9,199 nucleotides of DNA, taken from assembly GCA_030591305.1 (NCBI GenBank), contig JAUVBI010000119.1, forward strand, positions 1 through 9,199, in the 5' to 3' direction. Source of the stretch: Pseudomonadota bacterium (GTDB lineage: Bacteria > Pseudomonadota > Gammaproteobacteria > Pseudomonadales > Halieaceae). Positions 1 through 7,856 of the stretch are shown here, one piece after another (position 1 is the stretch's first letter; each line of letters opens with the position of its first letter). Below the pieces are notes generated by a model. The model saw nothing but the letters and a program-made list of their open reading frames with translations, had not been told where the DNA came from and ran no database searches. The position numbers and the translations under genes are program-made.

Positions 1-1052
1 CTTCAGGGCTGACCGCCGCACTACATGCCCGCGTCGCACTGTCCCTCGATGAATCTGTAGCCCAGCCCCTGCCCGTTCTGGCCACAACCTACGTGGTTCA
101 GCAGTCCTACGACCGCGAATCATCCTATCTGGGGTTGGTGCAAGCCGGGAGAAAAACCGTGCTGGGCTTTGAGTTGCCCGGTCTGCTGGCGCAATTAAAG
201 GTACAGGAGGGTTCAGCTGTTGCCACCGGAGAAATTATCGCCCTGCTGGACGAGGCAAAGTTGCGCTCCAGGCGCGACGCGACTGCTGCTAATTTAAAGC
301 GTGTTGAAATAGAACTGGAGCGGGCCAGGATTAAAGCCCGGCGACAAAAAAACCTGAGTGATACCGGTGCAGTATCGCGCGAAGCCTACGATGAAACCCG
401 GTTGATCGCCGAGGCCCTGAGTGCACAAGTGGACGCCGTACAGGCCCAGCTGAACAGCATAGACATAGACCTGCAAAAATCAATTTTGAGAGCACCCTAT
501 ACAGGCATCATCGCCGACCGCTACCTGGACGAGGGCGCAGTGGTTAACCCGGGTACACCGGTTGTCCGCCTGATAGAAACCGATAGGCGTGAGGCCCATA
601 TAGGTGTCACCGTGGAGCATATTGATTTGTTGAGCCCCGGCAGCAAACATACATTAACGCTTCACCGGCAACCCCTGCAGGCCACCCTGCTCTCCGTTCG
701 ACCCGATGTAAACCCGGTCACTCGAACGGCAACCGCCGTGTTCGCCCTGCCCGGCGACATTACAGCCCTGGACGGCGAACCTATTACCCTGGACCTGGCA
801 CAGACCGTTTTTATGGAAGGGGGATGGCTACCTATCTCCGCCTTGTTGGATGGCCAGCGGGGAGTGTGGACCGTACTGCGAATAGCCGAGCAAGACGGCA
901 AACTGCTTGCGCTGCGCGAAGCGGTGGAAGTACTGGAGACCCAGGGTGATATGGTCTATGTGCGCGGCACCCTCACAGATGGCAACCGGGTCGTTGCCCA
1001 CGGACTTCATCGGGTAACCCCCGGGGCAATCGTCAGTATTGCAGGCCAATAA
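1..1052 (+). CDS. RND efflux periplasmic adaptor subunit (5' truncated)
   Basis: This is the periplasmic membrane-fusion protein of a tripartite RND efflux pump, linking the inner-membrane permease to an outer-membrane channel. The reading frame is open to the left edge (first full codon at position 3), giving 349 visible residues. The GTG at 93 is therefore probably internal, and the signal peptide or lipobox lies outside the window. Domains appear in family order: a first lipoyl half around nt 168-260 (GLLAQLKVQEGSAVATGE), an alpha-hairpin coiled coil around nt 260-480 rich in Arg, Glu, Ala and Gln, and a second lipoyl half around nt 480-580 (LRAPYTGIIADRYLDEG). A beta-barrel with the typical 'VNPVTRTATA' stretch (near nt 710-740) and a membrane-proximal domain follow. 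The stop codon is 1 nt before the permease ATG, so the two genes form an operon. The family assignment is firm; the substrate cannot be read from the sequence. Confidence 0.93.
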   Translation, partial: SGLTAALHARVALSLDESVAQPLPVLATTYVVQQSYDRESSYLGLVQAGRKTVLGFELPGLLAQLKVQEGSAVATGEIIALLDEAKLRSRRDATAANLKRVEIELERARIKARRQKNLSDTGAVSREAYDETRLIAEALSAQVDAVQAQLNSIDIDLQKSILRAPYTGIIADRYLDEGAVVNPGTPVVRLIETDRREAHIGVTVEHIDLLSPGSKHTLTLHRQPLQATLLSVRPDVNPVTRTATAVFALPGDITALDGEPITLDLAQTVFMEGGWLPISALLDGQRGVWTVLRIAEQDGKLLALREAVEVLETQGDMVYVRGTLTDGNRVVAHGLHRVTPGAIVSIAGQ

Positions 1053-1053
1053 C

Positions 1054-4000
1054 ATGCTGGCCAAAATACTCTATGGACACTCCCGTTACTTCGCTCTTTT
1101 TATCATTGTAATCGTGGTTGTTGGCGCGGCGAGTTTCAATTCCATCGCCCGTCAGGAAGACCCCACCATTACCAATTTTGTTGCCACGGTGACGACTTTC
1201 TCACCGGGGGCGTCCCCCGAACGGGTGGAGGCACTGGTCACGCGGCCGCTGGAAGACCAGATCCGCCAGATCACCGAAGTCGACGAAGTCCACTCGGTAT
1301 CGAGTACCGGTGTTTCCTTTATCAATATCAAGTTACTGGAAACCCTTGACGATGCAGGTGTCGAGCGCGTGTGGCCTGAAATTCGCGATGCCATCGACGA
1401 CGGTTCAGCCCAGTTCCCCAAGGGAGTCATGGCTCCCATATTTGATAACGACCGTCTGGCCTCCTATACCACCATAGTGGCACTCAGTTCTGCTGAGCAT
1501 AATGATGTTCCCCTGTCTTTACTGCACCGGATTGCCCTGCAATTTGCCGATGAAGCGCGCAACGTGCCGGGCACACGCCTCGTTGACCTGTACGGCGAGC
1601 CCACCGAAGAAATTCGGGTGGAGGTCAATGAAAGTGCCCTGATCGCCCGAGGGCTAAACCTGGACCAGGTTGCCGGGGCATTGCGCGACGCCGACCCGAA
1701 AGTGTCGTCCGGCCGGGCCACCGGATCCGGCACCGACATGCTCATTGAAATAGACGGCGACTTCGACTCCATGGCACGGATTCGCAGTGTGATCGTAGAC
1801 ACCGCTGCAGTGGGCAGCACAACACGCATCAGTGATATCGCAACGGTATACAAGTCTCAGTCAACGCCTCCGACAAGTATGGCCATCACCCAGGGCAGGC
1901 CCGGCATTTTAATTGCCGTCGCCATGGATGAAGGCCTGCAGGTAGGCCGCTGGAGTAAATCCTTTGAGCAATTTCTGGAGACATTTCGCAAACAGGCACC
2001 CCAGGGTATTTTACTGGAGGCCAGTTACGAGCAAAGCGGCTACACCAGCGAGCGACTAGAAGGCGTTTCAAAAAATATGGCTGCCGGAATCGGCTTGGTT
2101 ATTCTGGTTCTGTTAGTCACCATGGGCTGGAGGGCCGCCCTGGTGGTGGCCGTCATTTTACCCCTGTGCGGCCTGATGTCCCTGACCATGCTGGACCTGA
2201 TGGGAATGGCAATTCACCAGATGTCAGTAACCGGGCTCATTGTTGCACTGGGCCTATTGGTTGACGGCTCTATTGTTATGTCCGATGAAATTCGAAAACG
2301 CCTGCTCAAGGGCGAGACACCACTGCAATCGCTTACACACTCTATTCACCGGCTGCGCGTACCACTACTGGCTTCCACCGTCACCACCATCCTGTCTTTT
2401 CTTCCTCTGGCTATACTCCCTGGCCCCGCCGGTGACTTTCTGGGATCAATCGCCATCTCGGTTATTGTCATGTTGATATCATCACTGTTTCTCGCCCTGG
2501 TGTTCACGCCGGTACTGGCTGCGTGGCTGCTGCCGGGCGGACTGGAAGCCGAAAAAGACTGGTGGCACAACGGTATCGATAGTGGCTGGATGGGCCGAAG
2601 CTTATCCAGATCACTGGATTGGTCTTTGCAAAACCCCCTAGCTGCTATCGCACTGGCCCTGGTGTTGCCTCTGTCCGGGTTTCTCTCTTTTGGCACACTC
2701 ACCGCCCAGTTCTTTCCCGGCACCGACAGAGACCAGCTCTATATTCAGGTAAAAATGCCCGAGGGGCGCTCAATTTATGATACCGAGCAACTGGTAAAAC
2801 GGCTGGACATCAAGTTGCGTGGCGAACCACTCATCCGCCGGGTTGACTGGACCATTGGCGAGAGCCCTCCGGCATTCTATTACAATATGTTTCGCTATAA
2901 AAATGGCATTCCAACCTGGGCAGAAGCCCTGGTACTGACCACGGACGAAAACCTGACGGATGATTTAATACGCCGACTGCAACACGAGGTTGACACTGAA
3001 TTTCCCGAAGCACGGATTATCGTGCGGGGCATAGACCAGGGGCCTCCGGTACAGGCCCCGCTGGAAATAGAGCTGTACGGGCCCAACCTGGATACACTGC
3101 AGGAACTGGGAGATCAATTTCGCCTCAGGCTGGAGAATATCCCCGACATTACTCACACCAACGCCAGCCTGGCCGGCGGTGCACCCAAGATACTGTTCAC
3201 CCTGGATGAAGCCAAACTGCGCCTGGCCAAGCTGAGTCTGGCGGACACAGCTGCCGCTCTGGATGCCAGCTTGCGCGGCCGCACCGGTGGCGAAGTTCTG
3301 GAGGGCACCGAGAGGCTACCGGTAAGAGTGCGACTGGGTGAAACCCAGTGGGCTGACGCAGACCAGATTGCCAGTATCCGGGTACCGGTGCCCCACACCG
3401 TGGCCACGGAAACGGGCCAGCTCTCAGCCATCCCGCTCAGCGCGCTGGGCAAGCCAAAGCTGGTACCTTCGCGAAGCCCCATTTCTCGCCTCAACGGCGA
3501 GCGCACCAACATCATACAAGGCTATCTGACGCGGGGCGTACTGCCGGAAGAGGCCCTGAAGATTCTCCGCAAGGATTTACTGGAAAATCCAATGAACCTG
3601 CCCCCGGGCTACCGCTATAAATTTGGTGGCGACACCGGCGAACGGGAGTCCGTTGTCAACCATATCATGGCCCCCATGGGCTTGATTATCTCCGCCCTGC
3701 TGGCAACCATATTGCTGACGTTTAATTCCTGGCGCTTAACCGGTGTCACACTGCTGGTCTTTATCTGTTCACTTGGCTTGAGCCTGCTGTCCCTGGCGAT
3801 CTTTCGCTACCCTTTCGGGGTGACTGCGCTAATTGGAGTGATAGGTTCGGTGGGCGTGTCGATAAACGCAGCCATCATCATTATGACGGCCCTGAAGATT
3901 AACCCGGGAGCGGCACAGGGAGATCTAATTGCTATTCGCAATGTTGTCATGGATTCCAGCCGCCATATCGTGTCTACCACAGTGACAACCTTCGGCGGCT

Positions 4001-4179
4001 TTCTTCCGCTTATTCTGGAAGGCAGCCAATTCTGGCCACCCTTCGCCATGGCGATTGCCGGTGGCGTGTTACTATCAACCATAGTTTCATTCTTTTTGGT
4101 GCCTCCTATGTTTGTCCTGGTGGGGGAATGGCAGCCCAGCAAGAAAAATGCATTTGAAACGATGGAGACCACAGCATGA
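1054..4179 (+). CDS. RND efflux pump inner-membrane permease (AcrB/HAE-like)
   Basis: This is the proton-driven inner-membrane transporter of the efflux pump, 1041 residues, the normal length for the AcrB superfamily. I chose the ATG at 1054, 1 nt after the adaptor stop, over the TTG at 1039 that would overlap the adaptor. TM1 lies near residues 11-29, TM2-TM6 near 343-490, TM7 near 529-548 and TM8-TM12 near 866-1026, with two large periplasmic porter/docking loops between. The TM4 motif reads GLLVDGSIV: Asp404 matches AcrB Asp407, but the next residue is Gly405 where AcrB has Asp408. In TM10, GVSINAAI places Asn938 where AcrB has Lys940. A Thr matching AcrB Thr978 is kept (about residue 975). 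The Asp-Gly pair recalls heavy-metal RND pumps, but TM4 lacks their upstream Asp and the overall layout is HAE-like. The substrate is unknown. The stop overlaps the tetR start. Confidence 0.95.
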   Translation: MLAKILYGHSRYFALFIIVIVVVGAASFNSIARQEDPTITNFVATVTTFSPGASPERVEALVTRPLEDQIRQITEVDEVHSVSSTGVSFINIKLLETLDDAGVERVWPEIRDAIDDGSAQFPKGVMAPIFDNDRLASYTTIVALSSAEHNDVPLSLLHRIALQFADEARNVPGTRLVDLYGEPTEEIRVEVNESALIARGLNLDQVAGALRDADPKVSSGRATGSGTDMLIEIDGDFDSMARIRSVIVDTAAVGSTTRISDIATVYKSQSTPPTSMAITQGRPGILIAVAMDEGLQVGRWSKSFEQFLETFRKQAPQGILLEASYEQSGYTSERLEGVSKNMAAGIGLVILVLLVTMGWRAALVVAVILPLCGLMSLTMLDLMGMAIHQMSVTGLIVALGLLVDGSIVMSDEIRKRLLKGETPLQSLTHSIHRLRVPLLASTVTTILSFLPLAILPGPAGDFLGSIAISVIVMLISSLFLALVFTPVLAAWLLPGGLEAEKDWWHNGIDSGWMGRSLSRSLDWSLQNPLAAIALALVLPLSGFLSFGTLTAQFFPGTDRDQLYIQVKMPEGRSIYDTEQLVKRLDIKLRGEPLIRRVDWTIGESPPAFYYNMFRYKNGIPTWAEALVLTTDENLTDDLIRRLQHEVDTEFPEARIIVRGIDQGPPVQAPLEIELYGPNLDTLQELGDQFRLRLENIPDITHTNASLAGGAPKILFTLDEAKLRLAKLSLADTAAALDASLRGRTGGEVLEGTERLPVRVRLGETQWADADQIASIRVPVPHTVATETGQLSAIPLSALGKPKLVPSRSPISRLNGERTNIIQGYLTRGVLPEEALKILRKDLLENPMNLPPGYRYKFGGDTGERESVVNHIMAPMGLIISALLATILLTFNSWRLTGVTLLVFICSLGLSLLSLAIFRYPFGVTALIGVIGSVGVSINAAIIIMTALKINPGAAQGDLIAIRNVVMDSSRHIVSTTVTTFGGFLPLILEGSQFWPPFAMAIAGGVLLSTIVSFFLVPPMFVLVGEWQPSKKNAFETMETTA

Positions 4180-4778
4180 GTCACTATCACCACGGCAATT
4201 TACGCAATGCACTAATTGTGGCGGCGGCGGACCTGATTGAAGAACGCGGTTCCAGTGACTTCTCAATGATTGATGCTTCCCGCCGGGCCGGTGTAAGCAG
4301 CGCTGCACCCTACCGACACTTCAAAGACAAAGACGCTTTGCTGGAAGCAGTTTGCCAGGTCTCCTTCATGGCTTTATCGGAGGCTACAGATACTGCTGCA
4401 GCCAGTTTCAACGCGGGAACAGTGGAACACATTATTGCCTTGGGCCGCGCCTACATCAAATTTGTCATAGACCACCCGGAGTTCTATGACTTGATGTGGG
4501 GTGACCACGGCATCAGGACTATGGAGGCAGATTCGGTGGCACTCAACTCCTCAGGTTTTTACACCCTGGTCGCATCGATAGAACTCATGTGCCAGGCGCA
4601 AGACGTGGAGCGCTGCAAGGCTATTCCCGTCGCAACAAAATTGTGGGCCCTGGTACATGGACTGAGCAGCCTGGCCCTGAACAAACATCTGGATAAACTG
4701 GTTCCTGGTGCGGATGTATACACGCTGATGGAAAGCAGCGCACAACTCTTTTTAGCGGGGCTGCGAACAGAGCAATGA
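4176..4778 (+). CDS. TetR/AcrR-family transcriptional regulator with WHG-type C-terminal domain
   Basis: This 200-residue one-component repressor belongs to the TetR family. The N-terminal helix-turn-helix spans about residues 10-56: an 'AAADLIEERG' helix, 'IDASRRAGVSSAAPYRHF' as the recognition region, then 'KDKDALLEAV'. The C-terminal ligand-binding half resembles the WHG (TetR_C_33) type, with HPEFYDLMWG near 100-109 and LWALVHGLSSLAL near 156-168. The start ATG lies inside the permease stop (ATGA at 4176-4179), so translation is likely coupled to the pump. A distal position in the operon suggests that it regulates its own operon, with an operator upstream of the adaptor, outside this window. 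I infer it senses a pump substrate or similar hydrophobic ligand. No terminator is obvious in the 124 nt after it. Confidence 0.93.
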   Translation: MSHYHHGNLRNALIVAAADLIEERGSSDFSMIDASRRAGVSSAAPYRHFKDKDALLEAVCQVSFMALSEATDTAAASFNAGTVEHIIALGRAYIKFVIDHPEFYDLMWGDHGIRTMEADSVALNSSGFYTLVASIELMCQAQDVERCKAIPVATKLWALVHGLSSLALNKHLDKLVPGADVYTLMESSAQLFLAGLRTEQ

Positions 4779-4841
4779 CTCGTTCCAGGTAATGCCCATA
4801 CCCGGTGTATATACTAAATACCTGACATTGCCTGTCGAAAT

Positions 4842-4870
4842 ACCCCTCTCCCTGCCCCATACCTTATAAT
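4842..4870 (+). promoter_or_regulatory. Putative sigma70 promoter of the acyl-CoA dehydrogenase gene
   Basis: A perfect TATAAT lies at 4865-4870, about 33 nt before the ATG at 4903, which predicts a 5' leader of roughly 26 nt. At a 17-nt spacing the -35 position (4842-4847) reads ACCCCT, a poor match, so the promoter may need an activator or rely on its -10 box. An AAGGA ribosome binding site (4891-4895) sits 7 nt before the start. An 8-bp palindrome GTATATAC (4807-4814) lies upstream and could be a regulator site. Confidence 0.5.
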
Positions 4871-4902
4871 GGAGCACTGCATAACAGACAAAGGACCAGA
4901 GA

Positions 4903-6684
4903 ATGACCGTATACAACGCCCCCCTCGAAGAGATCAATTTTCTCCTGAATCATGTATTGGACATGGACAAAATCGCTCAATTACCAGGCTATGAAGAAGC
5001 AACACCCGACATGGTCGATGCCATTTTAACGGAGGCGGCACGGTTCTTCGGCGAAGTACTGGCCCCCACCAACCCTCTGGCAGACGCACAGGGCTCGTCA
5101 CTCGATGGAACAACGGTAATCCCCGCGCCGGCACTGGATGGCATATACCAACAAATGGTGGACGCCGGTTGGCCCAGCCTTGCAGCTGATCCCAATTACG
5201 GCGGCCAGGGCCTGCCCCAGGTATTGTCCTTTGCGGTTGACGAAATGTCCCAGAGCGCCAATATGGGCTTCAGCCTCTGCCCATTACTCAGCCGGGGAGT
5301 TATCACTGCCCTGGGCAAACACGGTGGCGAAGCACAAAAGCAGTCTGTACTACCGTTTCTGGTATCCGGCGAGTGGACCGGCACCATGAATTTAACAGAA
5401 CCCCAGGCGGGGACCGACCTCGCCGCCATCCGCTCAAAAGCTGTACCCAACGGCGACCACTACCTCATCAGCGGCCAGAAGATTTTTATCACCTGGGGCG
5501 ACCACGAATACACCGACAACATCATTCACCTGGTACTGGCGCGCACGCCTGACGCACCCGAGGGCGTCAAAGGTATCTCCCTGTTTATCGTACCCAAGTT
5601 TATTGTTAAGGAAGACGGTAGCTTGGGCGAGCGCAACGACGTGTACTGTGTCGGCCTGGAGCACAAACTGGGCATCCACTCCAGCCCCACCTGCAGCCTG
5701 GCCTTCGGTGACAACGGTGGCGCCGTGGGCTACCTGGTCGGCGAGGAAAATGAAGGTCTGGTGTATATGTTCTCCATGATGAATCACGCGCGCTTGTCTG
5801 TCGGGCTACAAGCTGTAGGCGTCAGCGAACGCTCCTATCAACAGGCGGCAGAATTTGCCCGTGAACGCATTCAGGGCGCAGTGCCCGGCAATCACAAAGC
5901 AACCATTATTAACCACCCCGATGTACGCCGTATGTTAATGCAAATGCGCTCGGTAACCGAGGGCTCCAGGGCATTGACCTATTCTGCGATGGCCCATGAG
6001 GATATTGCCCTGAAAAGTACCGACACCGAGGAAGCGGCCTACCACCATAGGCGCGTCGACTTACTCACACCATTAGTCAAAGGCTGGTGTACCGAGCACG
6101 CCATGGAAACCACATCACTGGGTGTGCAGGTTCACGGGGGCATGGGTTTCATCGAAGAAACCGGGGCCGCCCAGCATATGCGCGATGCCCGTATCCTGCC
6201 TATTTATGAAGGTACCAATGGCATACAGGCGCTGGATCTTGTGGGCCGAAAAATAGCCCGCGACAAAGGGCGTGCGGCAACTGAACTGCTTGAGGAGTGG
6301 TCTGCCACTCTAAGCACTGCCCGTGCGATGGGTGACCAACTGGTACCTATAGCCGACGCACTGGAATCGGGCATCGCTGACTGCAAAACCAGCCTGGACG
6401 TTCTACTGGGGGGTGATGCCAGTCAATGGGAGGCCCCCGGGGCAGCGGCCTATAATATTATGATGCTTATGGGCACAACAGCCGCAGGCGCCCTGCTCTG
6501 TAAAAGTGCCGTGGCAGCTGCTGGCCTGAACAGCGCGGGCGAAGGCAGCTCGTCGTTTAACGACAGCAAGATTAATACCGCCACCTTCTTCGCACTTTAT
6601 ATTATGCCGAGAAATACTGCCTATCTGGCGGCGGTAAAGGCTGGGCCAGAAACGGTTATGGCTATGGATGAAGCTGCTTTTTAA
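4903..6684 (+). CDS. Acyl-CoA dehydrogenase, long FadE/DmdC-type with extra C-terminal domain
   Basis: This FAD-dependent cytosolic enzyme would oxidise an acyl-CoA to the trans-2-enoyl-CoA, passing electrons to electron-transfer flavoprotein. At 593 residues it is longer than the roughly 380-residue short-chain type and fits the group that includes 3-methylthiopropionyl-CoA dehydrogenase (DmdC) and several Pseudomonas FadE paralogues. An alpha-helical N-terminal domain is followed by the FAD-site motif TGTMNLTEPQAGTDL (near residues 160-174) and the mid-domain beta barrel. The catalytic base is Glu436 in IYEGTNGIQALDLVGRK. The extra C-terminal domain covers about residues 470-590. The start is fixed by AAGGA 7 nt upstream. 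The gene has its own promoter-like site and is not closely packed with the efflux operon. Whether the substrate is a fatty acyl-CoA or the DMSP-derived methylthiopropionyl-CoA cannot be told from sequence alone. Confidence 0.93.
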   Translation: MTVYNAPLEEINFLLNHVLDMDKIAQLPGYEEATPDMVDAILTEAARFFGEVLAPTNPLADAQGSSLDGTTVIPAPALDGIYQQMVDAGWPSLAADPNYGGQGLPQVLSFAVDEMSQSANMGFSLCPLLSRGVITALGKHGGEAQKQSVLPFLVSGEWTGTMNLTEPQAGTDLAAIRSKAVPNGDHYLISGQKIFITWGDHEYTDNIIHLVLARTPDAPEGVKGISLFIVPKFIVKEDGSLGERNDVYCVGLEHKLGIHSSPTCSLAFGDNGGAVGYLVGEENEGLVYMFSMMNHARLSVGLQAVGVSERSYQQAAEFARERIQGAVPGNHKATIINHPDVRRMLMQMRSVTEGSRALTYSAMAHEDIALKSTDTEEAAYHHRRVDLLTPLVKGWCTEHAMETTSLGVQVHGGMGFIEETGAAQHMRDARILPIYEGTNGIQALDLVGRKIARDKGRAATELLEEWSATLSTARAMGDQLVPIADALESGIADCKTSLDVLLGGDASQWEAPGAAAYNIMMLMGTTAAGALLCKSAVAAAGLNSAGEGSSSFNDSKINTATFFALYIMPRNTAYLAAVKAGPETVMAMDEAAF

Positions 6685-6695
6685 AAAGCAGCTTC
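6670..6695. terminator. Perfect 26-bp palindrome at the convergent gene junction, possible bidirectional terminator
   Basis: Two 13-nt arms, GAAGCTGCTTTTT and AAAAAGCAGCTTC, are exact reverse complements with no spacer. They cover the last four sense codons and stop of the acyl-CoA dehydrogenase gene and end 11 nt short of the opposing TauE/SafE gene's stop codon. As RNA, GAAGCTGC/GCAGCTTC would form an 8-bp stem around an A/U centre on either strand. The T run is inside the stem, not after it, so this is not a textbook Rho-independent terminator. Position and symmetry still suggest a role in ending transcription from both sides. Confidence 0.5.
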
Positions 6696-6706
6696 ATTGA
6701 GGGAGC

Positions 6707-7456
6707 TCACAGGCCCCCTATGCCATTCCACAGTAACTTCGCACCCACGACAACAAGGAAGAAACTGATAACCCGATAATAAGTCGTGGGGTCAAAGCGT
6801 GTTACCAGATAGTGACCCAACTTAACCCCTACAGGTGCAAGTGGTATTAACACCAGGGCATAAATCAAATTTTCCCGATTGAACTGACCCAGCATGGCAT
6901 AGGGGACGATTTTGACGGCATTTACTACGGCAAAGAATAGTCCTGCGGTACCGGCGTAGAGAACGGGCGATATCTTTTTGGGCATCAGGTACATCGCGAA
7001 TGGCGGCCCACCTGCGTGAATGCTGAAGCTGGTAAAGCCAGCAAGCGCGCCAAAAAAAGTGCCCGAAACAACATTGTGCTGGCCACTGGATTGAGACTGC
7101 AATCGAAACAAGCTCTGTGCTCCAAATACCAGGGACAACACACCAATCAGGATGCGCATATAGTTGTCGTTCATGGCATCGGCCAAATAGTAGCCTATCA
7201 AAATACCAACGACAGCACCGGGGAGCAGTAACAGTAACGCCCGCCTGTCAAATACACCCCAGTAAGTTCTTACCACCAGAATATCCATGACTACCAGAAT
7301 GGGCAAAATAATAGCGGCTGCCTGGGTCGGCGACATAAGCAGCGCCATCAGAGGAACAGCCAAAACTGCCACGGAACCACCGAAGCCGCCTTTGCTGATG
7401 CCGTAGAGCAGTACGGCGGGGATACTTACCAGGTAGAATGTAGGGTCGGTCAGCAA
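6707..7456 (-). CDS. TauE/SafE-family membrane permease (putative sulfite/anion exporter)
   Basis: This 249-residue inner-membrane protein belongs to the TauE/SafE (formerly DUF81) family, whose characterised members move sulfite, sulfoacetate or related organic anions. Hydrophobic segments occur near residues 5-20, 27-45, 46-64, 74-95, 99-117, 130-148, 165-188, 197-218 and 227-247. The two family signatures are present, one per half: KGGFGG near 22-27 and HAGGPP at 147-152. The start is TTG: an AGGA lies 8 nt upstream, no in-frame ATG or GTG exists back to the preceding stop, and the nearby ATG at 7464 opens only a four-codon frame. It lies 94 nt downstream of higA on the same strand, with no clear promoter between. 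It faces the acyl-CoA dehydrogenase gene tail to tail. If that enzyme acts on sulfur compounds, sulfite export would fit, but that link is speculative. Confidence 0.88.
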   Translation of the reverse strand: MLTDPTFYLVSIPAVLLYGISKGGFGGSVAVLAVPLMALLMSPTQAAAIILPILVVMDILVVRTYWGVFDRRALLLLLPGAVVGILIGYYLADAMNDNYMRILIGVLSLVFGAQSLFRLQSQSSGQHNVVSGTFFGALAGFTSFSIHAGGPPFAMYLMPKKISPVLYAGTAGLFFAVVNAVKIVPYAMLGQFNRENLIYALVLIPLAPVGVKLGHYLVTRFDPTTYYRVISFFLVVVGAKLLWNGIGGL

Positions 7457-7531
7457 AACAACATTCCTGAAGTTACGATATTTTGGGGTTCTGGATGTGC
7501 TCGGTAGACCTGCAAACGAAAATCAACCCCG

Positions 7532-7548
7532 GCTGCGTCACTGGCAGC
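7532..7548 (-). terminator. Weak hairpin after higA
   Basis: On the minus strand GCTGC, a 7-nt loop and GCAGC follow the higA stop within a few bases, and a T-rich patch (GATTTTCG) follows about 8 nt later. The stem is short and the T tract is displaced, so termination between higA and the TauE/SafE gene would at most be partial. Confidence 0.2.
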
Positions 7549-7550
7549 AG

Positions 7551-7856
7551 TTAAGCAGCCTTGTTGAAGTTAATACGCTTAAGGCTTTTCCAATCGACTT
7601 TTTGGCGGGCATACCACAAATCGTAGCTCTCCTGTAGGGTCAGCCAACTTTCAGCAGAGCCACCCAGCACACCGGACAAGCGAACAGCCATTTCAGGTGA
7701 CACATCAGACACACCATTTAACAGACGATTAAAAGTGCTTCGTGCTACCCCGAGGCGATCGGCGATATTATTACCGCTGATTTCACTGAAAGGTTCAATG
7801 TAGGTTCTTTGAATCAGAGCCCCCGGGTGTGGAGGCTTATGCTGTTGTATAGCCAT
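7551..7856 (-). CDS. higA: HigA-type antitoxin, XRE-family DNA-binding protein
   Basis: This 101-residue antitoxin neutralises the HigB ribonuclease and, in this family, represses its own operon. It starts with the HPG motif typical of HigA/VapI proteins (HPGALI, residues 10-15). A helix-turn-helix follows near 28-50 (NNIADRLGVARSTFNRLLNG), then the family's VSPEMAVRLSGVLGGSAESWL and LQESYDLW segment (52-81). The C-terminal tail is basic (KVDWKSLKRINFNKAA). Its ATG shares one base with the higB stop (TAATG), so the two are translationally coupled. A GAGG about 10 nt upstream, inside higB, can serve as the ribosome binding site. The toxin-first order is normal for higBA and reversed relative to most toxin-antitoxin loci. 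The candidate operator is the dyad at 8158-8183. Confidence 0.93.
   Translation of the reverse strand: MAIQQHKPPHPGALIQRTYIEPFSEISGNNIADRLGVARSTFNRLLNGVSDVSPEMAVRLSGVLGGSAESWLTLQESYDLWYARQKVDWKSLKRINFNKAA

Noticed and set aside
93..95. GTG as true start of the adaptor gene
   Set aside because: The frame is open for 30 further codons to the window edge, and a start here would lack the signal sequence an exported adaptor needs.
1039..1053. Upstream TTG start for the RND permease
   Set aside because: It would overlap the adaptor by 14 nt and add MQANN, while the ATG at 1054 directly follows the adaptor stop and gives the usual short N-terminus before TM1.
4786..4824. Inverted repeat CAGGTA ... 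TACCTG after tetR as a terminator
   Set aside because: The arms are only 6 bp with a 27-nt gap and no T tract, so a stable terminator hairpin is unlikely.
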